8,353 bases of DNA from Balneolaceae bacterium. GTDB taxonomy: Bacteria; Bacteroidota; Rhodothermia; Balneolales; Balneolaceae. Shown piece by piece: positions 1 through 8,200 of this stretch. The notes below the pieces were generated by a model. It was not told where the DNA came from, did not search any database, and worked only from the letters and a program-made list of their open reading frames with translations. The translations under genes were made by a program, and so were the position numbers. The stretch covers positions 1-8,353 of the forward strand of contig SLGA01000083.1 in NCBI GenBank assembly GCA_007123985.1. Reading direction: 5' to 3'. Position 1 is the first letter of the stretch, and each line of letters begins with the position of its first letter.

Positions 1-2325
1 AACCTGAGTCCAACCGAATACCCACGGGATTGCCCGTAAATTTTCAAATTGAAGCCCTTTTTTCCCACCCCTTGAAACCGGCCGTGATGCAATCGGGAGA
101 TTTCCGATATGCTCAACAGGTGTAATTTTTTTAAACCAGCTCCAGAACCCGGGATCATCAATCAAATCTCTGTACGCCTTCATCGATTCGTCGGCTATTC
201 GGTTCATGATCACCTCCGTTTCGTCTCCCTTACTGATGGCTTTCTGCCCTTCGCCCGCTGTTACGCGTACAATGGCATTTACAACCTGTTCGAGGTGTCG
301 GCGCGTAATATCTGGCAGAGAGTATCTGAAAGAAATAATTTCACCCTGCTCCGTAAACCGGATACGGCCATTATTGCTTACAGATGGCAATGCAAGTATC
401 GCCCGGTTCGAACGGCCTCCTCCCCGCCCTACCGTTCCGCCACGGCCGTGGAAGAGCCTGAAATCTACTTCTCGTCTGCGTAGAACCTCTCCAAGCTGAA
501 GCTGTGCCTTTTGAAGGGCCCAGTTTGCCATCCAGTACCCTCCATCTTTGTTACTGTCGGAGTAACCCAGCATAATTTCCTGGAAATTATTTCTCGCTTT
601 TACCTGGAGTTTGTAAACAGGGTTCTCGAACATTTCGTCCATCTGGGCAGCACTCATGTCAAGATCTTCAATGGTTTCAAAAAGCGGTACTACATCCAGT
701 TTACTCTCAACATCACCATTTTTCAGCCACCATAATCCGGTCTCCTTTGCAAGCAGAACCACTTCAAGCATATCACTTACTCCGTGCGTCATGCTGATAA
801 TGTAGCTGCCAAATGCGTTTTCATCCAAATTTTGGATCGTTCCTATAAGCCTGAAAACCTCCAGAATCTCAACAGTACCTGACTCAAGTTTTGCTTTAAT
901 GGGTGCAAGCGGGCGTGGATTTTTCAACTCCTGCATAAGGAGAGCCGTTTTTTCCTCTTCATCCAGCTCATGATAGCTGTTATGAACATGTGCATTTCTC
1001 AGAAGGTCAGAAACAGCTTTTTCGTGAAGGCCGCTGTGCTGGCGGATATCAAGAGCTGCAAGATTAAATCCGAATGTATGAGCACGGATTCTCAGATCGT
1101 TAAATTCACCATAATTTGCTACGTCGTTCAATCCACTCTGTATGAGTGATTCTGCTATCAGATCGAGATCCTTTTGAAAATCTTCTGCACGATAACCCTC
1201 CGCTGATTCCAGCACTTCCATTTCACTTCCTTTTAAGGCTGCAAGCATATTTCGCATTCTGTGCATGATATGCGTCAGCTTTCTGCGGTAAGGTTCGTTC
1301 TTGTAGTGCCTTTTGTATTGCAATGAAAGCGGAACTTCCTGCTCATCCTTTTTTAAAGATTTGATCAACTCATCCGATGCCGGCACCAGATTCTGAGAAA
1401 TGGAGAGATATCTTCTGATTTTTTCCAGATCCTGCAGGTAAAGTTTAAAAGCTGCGCTTCGATGTTCAAGAAGGGTATTCCAGGTTACATCACGGGTAAC
1501 ATTTGGGTTGCCATCGCGATCGCTTCCTATCCAGGATCGGTATTTTAACACGATCGGAAGATCCGGAGTTTTATTGTACTGTTGTGTAAAAGCAGACCGG
1601 ATATCATCGTATAACCTTGGTACAGTTCTCCATATGGAATTGGTAAAATAAAAGAGGCCATTTTCTACCTCATCTTCAACCGTAAGACGCTCAGATCGAA
1701 CTTCATCTGTAGAAATTAACAGAGCAATTTCATTAAGTATTTGCCGGAGTTTTGCTTCTTTTTCATTCGGCGTAAGGTCCATATTGTCGGATTCACCAAT
1801 CATAGCCGTGATGTTCTCCTGCTTATTCAGAATACTTCTGCGGCGTGCTTCCGTGGGATGTGCCGTTATGGTAGGTTGAATATCCAGTTTATTGAATACA
1901 GCAAGCGCATCTTCATAGCTCATTCCTCTTGATTTAAAGAACTTCAATGCATCGGCTATACTTTCGGGCCTTGGATTTTCCGTATCGATATTTTTTGCTC
2001 TCTCTCTGTTTATACGAATAATTTCGTGCTGCTCGAGAGAGTTTACAAGATGGAAAAATATCGTTGTCAATCGCAGCAAAGAACGAATTTGTTCGATGTC
2101 CATTTCAGACATTCGTTTTTGCAGATCTACATTTACACCTTCCTCATTTTCAAAAGCTCGCGCTGCCAAACGGGGTAATTCTGATGATAATTCCTGCAAA
2201 CTTTTATCCCCGCGATTGTCCAGGAAGTCTTCGAGAAGTGTAACGAGTGATATTAAATTATTTGTAAGCGGAGCGCTGATTTTTGAGGAGACAGCGTAGT
2301 GTTGAATGGTTTCTTTCCAGGTCAT
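1..2325 (-). CDS. ppc: Phosphoenolpyruvate carboxylase, N-terminal 775 residues (3' end outside window)
   Basis: This cytoplasmic enzyme carboxylates phosphoenolpyruvate with bicarbonate to give oxaloacetate and phosphate, the anaplerotic feed into the TCA cycle. Reading the minus strand from the ATG at 2325 gives 775 uninterrupted codons to the window edge. Family signatures appear in the expected order: TAHPTEARRR with the catalytic His at residue 156 (E. coli His138), GSDRDGNPNVT at 267-277, VPLFET with a probable metal-binding Glu at about 550, LGYSDSNKDGG with Asp590 and Lys593, the phosphate-gripping loop FHGRGGTVGRGGG with Arg628 and Arg634, TEQGEII, SRP at 747-749, and LRAIPWVFGWTQ at the edge. 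About 150 C-terminal residues, including the usual aspartate-inhibition residues, lie outside. The start is firm: an in-frame TAA lies at 2335-2337 and the next in-frame Met is residue 72. I see no Shine-Dalgarno sequence. The Gly-rich loop lies about 47 residues further along than in E. coli, so the full protein should be roughly 920-930 residues. No frameshift or missing catalytic residue is visible. Confidence 0.97.
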   Translation of the reverse strand, partial: MTWKETIQHYAVSSKISAPLTNNLISLVTLLEDFLDNRGDKSLQELSSELPRLAARAFENEEGVNVDLQKRMSEMDIEQIRSLLRLTTIFFHLVNSLEQHEIIRINRERAKNIDTENPRPESIADALKFFKSRGMSYEDALAVFNKLDIQPTITAHPTEARRRSILNKQENITAMIGESDNMDLTPNEKEAKLRQILNEIALLISTDEVRSERLTVEDEVENGLFYFTNSIWRTVPRLYDDIRSAFTQQYNKTPDLPIVLKYRSWIGSDRDGNPNVTRDVTWNTLLEHRSAAFKLYLQDLEKIRRYLSISQNLVPASDELIKSLKKDEQEVPLSLQYKRHYKNEPYRRKLTHIMHRMRNMLAALKGSEMEVLESAEGYRAEDFQKDLDLIAESLIQSGLNDVANYGEFNDLRIRAHTFGFNLAALDIRQHSGLHEKAVSDLLRNAHVHNSYHELDEEEKTALLMQELKNPRPLAPIKAKLESGTVEILEVFRLIGTIQNLDENAFGSYIISMTHGVSDMLEVVLLAKETGLWWLKNGDVESKLDVVPLFETIEDLDMSAAQMDEMFENPVYKLQVKARNNFQEIMLGYSDSNKDGGYWMANWALQKAQLQLGEVLRRREVDFRLFHGRGGTVGRGGGRSNRAILALPSVSNNGRIRFTEQGEIISFRYSLPDITRRHLEQVVNAIVRVTAGEGQKAISKGDETEVIMNRIADESMKAYRDLIDDPGFWSWFKKITPVEHIGNLPIASRPVSRGGKKGLQFENLRAIPWVFGWTQV

Positions 2326-2447
2326 AAATCTTGTTTATTTTGATTTGAGCCTCTATAGATAGCCAATGTTTCACTTAAAATCATCCATCCTGAAGCAGAG
2401 ATAGCAGAAGAAAGCGCTTTTAATTTGCGTAAACTGTTTTATTTAGC

Positions 2448-2465
2448 AAAAAAAGTTTCGAAACT
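2448..2465 (-). terminator. Weak terminator-like palindrome after the orphan lipoprotein gene
   Basis: On the minus strand the 12-nt perfect palindrome AGTTTCGAAACT (2454-2465) runs directly into seven T residues (2448-2454). The layout suits an intrinsic terminator lying about 58 nt after the stop of the 225-residue lipoprotein. However, the stem would have only four or five base pairs, mostly A-T, with almost no loop, so termination would be weak. It may be chance in an A/T-rich spacer. Confidence 0.3.
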
Positions 2466-2466
2466 A

Positions 2467-2497
2467 CATGTATAGAGAGAAATGAAGTAAATGCAAA
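2467..2497 (-). promoter_or_regulatory. Possible Bacteroidota-type promoter for ppc
   Basis: On the minus strand TTTG (2494-2497) is followed by exactly 19 nt and then TATACATG (2467-2474). The Bacteroides primary-sigma consensus is TTTG, about 19-20 nt, then TAnnTTTG, so the spacing fits and the -7 element has two mismatches. It would give a ppc leader of about 130-140 nt. Against it, the weak terminator-like palindrome begins just downstream of the -7 element, and A/T-rich spacers give such matches by chance. No clearer promoter was seen closer to ppc. Confidence 0.25.
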
Positions 2498-2523
2498 CAG
2501 ACATAATTACCCCTATTATTACA

Positions 2524-3201
2524 TTAAAACACAGACCCGGCCGATGCTCTTACAGTTAATAGTTGTTTAATATTTTCAGCTATTTTAGCATAGTTTTCCC
2601 GATTATTCGGATCGAGAAACTCCTGTTCATCACCCACAAATACACCTGCAGCATTTAATGTTTTATCCAGAATAAGCGTCTCATTACTGAGTGATAGTTC
2701 AACATTATTCAGGTCAAAATTCTTTGAGAAACTCTCTGTGGTTCTCATATCAAAATCTACTCCGTTTACAGTACCTTTTATAATGATAGAGTAGTTCTGC
2801 GTGCTGCCGAAAAAGTCTCCGTCCAGTATATTTCTTCTGCTGCTTAACGGTTCTAAAAACATCTCGTAGGCTAAATATTCGGTTACATCACTCACTCCAA
2901 GGCCTATCTCAATAATCAATCGAGGCTCGAACATCTGTTCATTGTATGCAAAGATCAACCCGGTTACATCACTCCTGGTTTGAAGGATCACATCATCAGC
3001 TGCATACAGATTGATTTGTTCAAGTGGAAATTTGAGTTCTTCTATTTCAATAATATTGCCATCTATTTCAATCTCTGTACCAAGATTTGAAACTTCGAAA
3101 GATATACTTATACGTTTCTCTTCAGTTTCAAATGAAGATGTTACACATGCTGAAAGAAACACTACTGGTATGATGAAAAGAAGATATTTTGAGTACTTCA
3201 T
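2524..3201 (-). CDS. Lipoprotein of unrecognised family, 225 residues
   Basis: This is a predicted lipoprotein: a lysine-containing n-region (MKYSKY), a hydrophobic core, and the lipobox LSAC with Cys19 as the acylation site. The mature part alternates short hydrophobic and polar stretches, as in a secreted beta-sandwich, and has no further cysteine. Segments such as IEELKFPLEQINLYAADD (about residues 52-69), YSIIIKGTV (about 137-145) and the C-terminal IAENIKQLL faintly recall MbnP-like or DUF4382-like extracytoplasmic proteins. I cannot assign it to either family. No catalytic motif is visible. It starts only 26 nt after the T-run of a strong terminator that closes the SusC/SusD operon, leaving little room for a separate promoter, so it may depend on read-through. 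The residues after the Cys (VTSSFETEEKR) are less acidic than in the two upstream lipoproteins, so a periplasm-facing location is possible. The gene itself is well supported; its function is unknown. Confidence 0.88.
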   Translation of the reverse strand: MKYSKYLLFIIPVVFLSACVTSSFETEEKRISISFEVSNLGTEIEIDGNIIEIEELKFPLEQINLYAADDVILQTRSDVTGLIFAYNEQMFEPRLIIEIGLGVSDVTEYLAYEMFLEPLSSRRNILDGDFFGSTQNYSIIIKGTVNGVDFDMRTTESFSKNFDLNNVELSLSNETLILDKTLNAAGVFVGDEQEFLDPNNRENYAKIAENIKQLLTVRASAGSVF

Positions 3202-3227
3202 AGTTGAAAATTGTTGTTATTGGACAT

Positions 3228-3259
3228 AAAAAAAGCCATACCCAAAAAGGGTATGGCTT
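3228..3259 (-). terminator. Strong intrinsic terminator of the SusC/SusD operon
   Basis: A perfect 11-bp inverted repeat lies 22 nt past the stop codon of the 148-residue lipoprotein gene: AAGCCATACCC (3233-3243), a 5-nt loop, and GGGTATGGCTT (3249-3259). Read on the minus strand the stem ends in seven T residues (3228-3234), the classic Rho-independent form. The plus strand has no T-run after the stem, so it should work in one direction only. A 10-nt palindrome, CGTAATTACG (3265-3274), lies between the stop codon and the terminator; its role, if any, is unknown. Confidence 0.92.
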
Positions 3260-3281
3260 CATAACGTAATTACGGCACAAT

Positions 3282-3728
3282 TTAGCCTGCAATAAATATT
3301 CTTGCAGTGGATAAATTAGGTGCTACCTGTGCACCGCCGCCATCTGAAAGTGAAAGTTCAAGCAGGACAGACTGTCCCGGCTCTAAACTTCCTTCAATCA
3401 GTTCAATCTGTACATCTACTGTAAGGTCACCTGAACTGATCGTTGCAGGTGATGATGTAATCAGATTATAGTGGACACCGGCTTGTGCTGCTCCACCTGT
3501 AGTAAAACCTACAGAACGGTTTGATGTGTTGGCTGCAGAGCTGATTAGCTGTATCTCAACAGTTGCCACACCGGCAGCCAGGGGTACTTCCTGCTGAAGC
3601 GGGAAGAATGCAACCTGATCAGGTCCGTCGTATGTCTTGCGTGTATCACCTTCGTCAAACAGGTCGTTCATATCACAACCGAGTAACAAAAGTGGCAATA
3701 AAGCTACTATTAATAATTTGATCTTCAT
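3282..3728 (-). CDS. Small Calx-beta/DUF4843-like lipoprotein in the SusC/SusD operon
   Basis: A 148-residue predicted lipoprotein with n-region MKIK, hydrophobic core and lipobox LLGC (Cys18). The Cys is followed by an acidic linker (DMNDLFDEGD), which suggests export to the cell surface in Bacteroidota-like bacteria. From about residue 33 (YDGPDQVAFFP) to the end it reads as one beta-sandwich domain. The segments AGVHYNLITSSPATISSGD and VQIELIEGSLEPGQSVLLEL resemble the Calx-beta pattern of an A-G-x-H/D-Y strand, a serine-rich turn, and a strand with an L-E-P-G/E loop. The Y-x-GP-x-x-V-x-F opening resembles DUF4843 lipoproteins, which are typical neighbours of SusD. The gene lies 44 nt after the SusD stop with no terminator between, and just before a strong terminator, so it is probably the last gene of the operon. 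It probably helps bind substrate or stabilise the surface complex; that role is inferred from position only. Confidence 0.88.
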   Translation of the reverse strand: MKIKLLIVALLPLLLLGCDMNDLFDEGDTRKTYDGPDQVAFFPLQQEVPLAAGVATVEIQLISSAANTSNRSVGFTTGGAAQAGVHYNLITSSPATISSGDLTVDVQIELIEGSLEPGQSVLLELSLSDGGGAQVAPNLSTARIFIAG

Positions 3729-3772
3729 TGGATAAATGTTTTAAAGATTCTTAATTAAATCAGTTTCAACCC

Positions 3773-5269
3773 TTAGTAACCGGGGTTTTCTACCAATTGT
3801 GGGTTTACACCGATCAGCGTATTGCCGATAGGAGCAAGAATTCTGTACGAGTCAGCAAACATCTTAATTGAACCGTTCGGATTTCTGATATCTCTTTGCA
3901 GACGCTTGAGATCATAGAAACGATGGCCTTCAAATGCGAGCTCTCTCATTCTTTCATCCAGAATGAAGTTTTCCATTTCGGTAATACTGCCAAATGATGG
4001 AACCGTGCCTGCATTACGTGCATCTCTGAGTGCTTCAAGAGCAGCTACACCTGCATTCGGGTCGTTTGCAGCTTTACCTGCAGCTTCAGCCCAGATGAGG
4101 TACATCTCAGCAAGACGCATGTAAGGAAGGTCATCCACAGCATTTCCTTTCACACCGTTGAATTTTACGAGTGAAAAACCACCATCGTTCACAGCATCAC
4201 AGTTACTTGCAGGAGCTCCAATTCTCTGAGCCTCACCACATGGGCGGTACCAGCCAAGTCGGTAATCGCCTTCCTCATATTTGTCGAGAAGGAACTGTGT
4301 TGGAAGCTGTGATACCCACTGATCAGAAGAGTAACCAGCAGGGCCGTTATTCACAAAACTACCACCACCGGTTGAGTTCTCCGTATTTTGATTTACCACT
4401 ATTTTAAAGAGTGCTTCCGGATGGTTTCCGGCCGTCTCATCAAACATATTGGCAACTGCAGCGTCTGAGTCCTGCAATGACCCCGGGAAGTTCGCAATAG
4501 CTGCCTGTGCAGCGGCTGATGCCTCACTCCAGTTTCCTGCATAGAGATGTGCTCTTGCGGCGATACCGTCCACAAATGCTTCAGTTGGAAACGTGTTATT
4601 ATCATTCAAACCTGATAGGAGAGTTTTTGCCTGTGCCAGATCCTGTAAGATCTGCGTGTACACATCAGTTACAGAAGCACGCGGACGAAGATCTGCATCA
4701 GCAACATCGATTACAGGCTCTGTTCTGAGAATTACACCTGCATCCCAGTTGCCTTCCGGTCCCTGACCAAAGTTTCCGGGCTCATATCCGTACAGTTTCA
4801 CCAAATTATGATAAACAAATGCACGAATTGCCAACGCTTCACCTCTGTACCTATCAGCTGTAGCAGCAGGTATTACTCCGTCAGGTATAGCACCTGCAAG
4901 TAGGTTTGCATCCTGAATAATATTATAAGCATTAGAGTTTGCAGCATTTGACCAGAAGCTCAAGTGAGCTGTTCCACTTGTACCAATTGCGGAATTCAGG
5001 TTATCATACCGGGTTGCGCCGGGTCGAATTCTCGCTTCATCTGCAAAAGCACTCGGACCGATAAAGTAGTTGGTTGTAAAACCAAAATTTTCACGGATTT
5101 TTGAGTACATCGATGCTCTGAGGGCATTAATCCCTTCAGGTGATGACAATGCAAGCTCACCGGACACCGAAGTGGGTGGCTCTACATCTTCTAAAATGTC
5201 GTTACAGCCGGCAAATCCTACAAGCAGAACTGCAACAACAGCATATTTCATAAAGTTTAGTTTCTTCAT
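3773..5269 (-). CDS. SusD-like (RagB/SusD) substrate-binding surface lipoprotein
   Basis: SusD-like proteins are surface lipoproteins that form the hinged lid of a SusC transporter and help capture the substrate. This 498-residue protein has a signal peptide with lipobox GFAGC (acylated Cys22) and an acidic stretch after it (NDILEDVE) that suits surface export. The N-terminal SusD-like part has the family's helical repeats, including ADRYRGEALAIRAFVYHNLV, which precedes the usual LYG motif. The C-terminal RagB/SusD part has LPYMRLAEMYLIWAEAA and the hallmark ERMRELAFEGHRFYDLKRL at about residues 439-457. Length is normal for the family. Besides the lipid-bearing Cys there are only two cysteines, Cys344 and Cys357, in one loop-like segment, a likely disulfide. 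It lies 25 nt after the SusC gene in the same direction, the standard order. Its leader is A/T-rich with no strong Shine-Dalgarno sequence. The substrate cannot be read from the sequence. Confidence 0.96.
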   Translation of the reverse strand: MKKLNFMKYAVVAVLLVGFAGCNDILEDVEPPTSVSGELALSSPEGINALRASMYSKIRENFGFTTNYFIGPSAFADEARIRPGATRYDNLNSAIGTSGTAHLSFWSNAANSNAYNIIQDANLLAGAIPDGVIPAATADRYRGEALAIRAFVYHNLVKLYGYEPGNFGQGPEGNWDAGVILRTEPVIDVADADLRPRASVTDVYTQILQDLAQAKTLLSGLNDNNTFPTEAFVDGIAARAHLYAGNWSEASAAAQAAIANFPGSLQDSDAAVANMFDETAGNHPEALFKIVVNQNTENSTGGGSFVNNGPAGYSSDQWVSQLPTQFLLDKYEEGDYRLGWYRPCGEAQRIGAPASNCDAVNDGGFSLVKFNGVKGNAVDDLPYMRLAEMYLIWAEAAGKAANDPNAGVAALEALRDARNAGTVPSFGSITEMENFILDERMRELAFEGHRFYDLKRLQRDIRNPNGSIKMFADSYRILAPIGNTLIGVNPQLVENPGY

Positions 5270-5294
5270 TGTATAAACCTAATTTCGTTTTGGA

Positions 5295-8200
5295 TTAAAA
5301 CCGGATTTCAATACCAGCATTTACCTGACGCTCGGTTGGGTATGAAGCAGATGTTGAGTTGTTGTAGATATCTCGTGTATTAAACGCAACTTCCGGATCG
5401 TACCATGGCCAGGCTGTCCATGTCACCAGGTTCAATGCAGATGCATAAACCCGTACATTATTCAGGCCTATTTGCTGTGTGAGCCTTGCAGGAACATTAT
5501 AACTGAGCGATACATTCTTCAGACGGATGTAGCTTGCGTTATAAACCGCCTGCGTTCCGAGCTGAGTTCTGTAATTGTTTGTCTCAGGGAAATCTGTACC
5601 TACCTGGATTGCTCTCGGGTAGTGAGTAATATCACCCGGCTGTCTCCATCTGTCTTCAACCTCTACGGCCATGTTCATCAGGAAGTCAGGTGTTCGGGTG
5701 AAGTAGTAGTCAGTTCCCGGAAACGCCCACTGGCCAAAGCTGAACTGGAAGAAAGCATCCAGCGATAATCCTCTGTAGCTCAATGTATTTCCAAAACCAC
5801 CAACAGTGTTTGCCACACCATCTTTGTATTCAATGGCATCACGGTTCTGTACCGGTGTGTAGGTAATGTTGCCATCAGCATCATACCACATTGGGCGACC
5901 GTCTGCCGGGTTTACTCCAGCCCATCGCGGGGTCTGAATCAAACCAATCGGGCTTCCGATTTTAAGAGCATCGAATGTGTTATCAGGACGAATGTCGTTT
6001 CCTTCAGGAAGTGAGATAATTTCGTTCTGTACAAACGCAATGTTGAAACGTGAACTCCACATAAAACCGCGTGTATTCACATTCACTGTTGCGATTTCAA
6101 ACTCAATACCTTCGTTCTGTACTTCACCGATGTTTTCGGTAATAGAGCTGAATCCACTGTCAGAAGGCAGCGGGCGTGCAAAGAGCAGGTTTGTGTTTGA
6201 TTTTCTGTACACATCAATGGCACCGGTAATACGGCCTTCGAGAAGTTCGTAATCCAAACCGATGTTAAGTTCGCGTGCTTCTTCCCAGCCAAGGTTTACG
6301 TTGGCAAGCTGTGTTGGGCGAAGACCTGTTGAACCCTGGTATGAACCGGCAGCAGAGTACAAGCCACGTGCAGCAAAGTTACCAATCTGAGAGTTACCTG
6401 TGGTACCATAACCGGCACGAAGTTTCAATTCGTCGATGAAATCAACGTCGAAGAAACTCTCTTCACTAATTCTCCATGCGGATGCAATTGAAGGGAAGAA
6501 ACCCCATCGTGTTTCATTACCGAAACGTGAGTGGCCATCGTAACGCATTACCAGATCGAGGAAGTATCGCTCGTTGTAGTTGTACTTGGCATTTGCAAAG
6601 TAACTTCCGAGTCTCCACTCAGCAAAAACACCACCTGCGCTTGTTGGTGTAGCAGTTGCGCTCAATACTTTAAAGAATGGGCCCGGGAAACCATCACCCT
6701 GAACTACCATGCTTTCGGAGTAGTCTCTTCGGTATTCCGTACCAATCAAACCGGAAACGTTGTGTACGCCACCAAATGTCTGGCGTGCGTTAGCAACAAA
6801 GTTTGTGTTGAAGTTACGCACGTTTCTGTTTGCAAACGTAGCGAAACCACCTTGTCCCGGTGCAGCAGTTGGCGATCTGTATTGTGAATCTTCTGTATTT
6901 CTGTAATCAACACCAACCAAACCGTTAAATGTTAACCAGTCGTTAACTCTGTAGATCAGGTTCAGGTTACTGATGATAGACGTAACAGAGACGTTTCTGT
7001 CAACTTCGTCACGAACTACGGCTGGGTTTGTATCCAGGCCGAATCGTGTAAGTGGGTTGTACGAACCATCAGCAAGGAAAGGGAAACTCATTGGAGCTTC
7101 GAACATAGCCTGTGACGGTGGACAGTTAATGAAGTTACCATCCTGACATACACCAAACTGAGTGCTTCTTGCAAGGTTTACATTCAATGACGTTCTGAAA
7201 CGCTCATTGATCTGATGATCGAGGTTTGAACGAAGATTTAAACGGGTAAAGTCACTTTTATAGGCAGTACCTTCTGTGTCTTCAAAACCACCGGAAAGGA
7301 AGAAAGAGGTGCTTTCATCACCACCGGAAAGGGAGATATTGTAACGCTGAGTCACACCATCATCGAAGATGAAATCCTGCCAGTCGGTATTTGCAAGCTG
7401 ACCCGGATTAAACGGATCTTCACCAAAAAAGCCCAGCAGAAAGTTTCTTCTGTTATCAGCAAATTCGTTTATGGTCCAGTCAGCCGGTGCATTTACCAAA
7501 CCAATTTGTGAACGGTACTGCAGACCTTCACCAAGATACTGTACATATTGCTCTGAAGTAATATAGTCTACGTTTCTTGCAAGTGTACGAACACCGGTTT
7601 CAGCACGCGCTGTTACCTGTGTACGGCCTGCCTGGCCACGCTTGGTGGTAATAATAACCACACCGGCAGCTGCCTGTGCACCGTAGATAGCGGCTGAAGA
7701 AGCATCCTTAAGAATCTCGATCGACTCAATGTCGTTCGGGTTCAGGGCATTCAGGGGAGATGTACTTGTAAGTGTTGACTGCTGCGCAAAAGAAACCTGA
7801 ACACCATCAATGATGTAGAGTGGCTCGGTAGCAGCGTTAACAGAACCATTACCACGAATATTTACACGGAAAGCACCACCCGGGTTACCGGAAGTAGCTG
7901 TAACGTTAACACCGGCAGCACGACCCTGCAGGAGAGATTCGGGGTTCTGGAGAGTAACATCCTGGATATCCTGAGCGCGAACACTCGAGATAGCACCTGT
8001 TAGTTCTCGTTTGGTAGTAACGGCATAACCTGAAACAACAAGTTCATCCAAGCCGATCGCACCGATCTGCATTGCAATATTAACTGTTGTGGTTTGTCCG
8101 GCACTTACCTGAACGGTTTGTCTGAAGGTTCTGTAACCAACAAACGTAGCAGTTAGGGAGTAGGTACCTGCAGGAACATTTTCGATAACATAATTACCGT

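Larger units (their letters stand above)
2326..2523. other. Intergenic region between the orphan lipoprotein gene and ppc
   Basis: This A/T-rich stretch of 198 nt separates two minus-strand genes and holds no credible coding region on either strand. It must contain the 3' end of the lipoprotein transcript and, if ppc has its own promoter, the ppc leader. Two weak candidate signals, a terminator-like palindrome with a T-run and a -33/-7 promoter-like pair, are listed separately. I see no tRNA, riboswitch or repeat here. Confidence 0.8.

Noticed and set aside
109..735. Plus-strand open frames at 109-483, 206-499 and 511-735
   Set aside because: They lie antisense to the well-conserved ppc gene, including its catalytic Gly-rich loop, and their translations show no domain, signal or sensible composition.
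1741..2299. Plus-strand open frames at 1741-1932 and 2096-2299
   Set aside because: Antisense shadows of the ppc N-terminal half, which carries the TAHPTE motif on the minus strand.
3011..3229. Plus-strand 72-codon frame over the start of the orphan lipoprotein
   Set aside because: Its mirror frame encodes a clear signal peptide and lipobox, and the plus frame has no coding features.
3228..3259. Reading the hairpin as a bidirectional terminator or a transposon end
   Set aside because: Only the minus-strand side has a T-run, no plus-strand gene converges on it, and no second copy or target duplication is visible.
4171..5276. Open frames at 4171-4407 (+), 4399-4605 (-), 4507-4728 (+) and 5070-5276 (+)
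   Set aside because: All overlap the SusD-like gene in other frames; their translations are rich in His, Gln and Ser, as expected of shadow frames.
5472..6887. Open frames at 5472-5768 (+), 5977-6252 (+), 6083-6292 (-) and 6531-6887 (+)
   Set aside because: All lie within the SusC-like gene; the translations are cysteine-rich and lack domains, so they are shadows.
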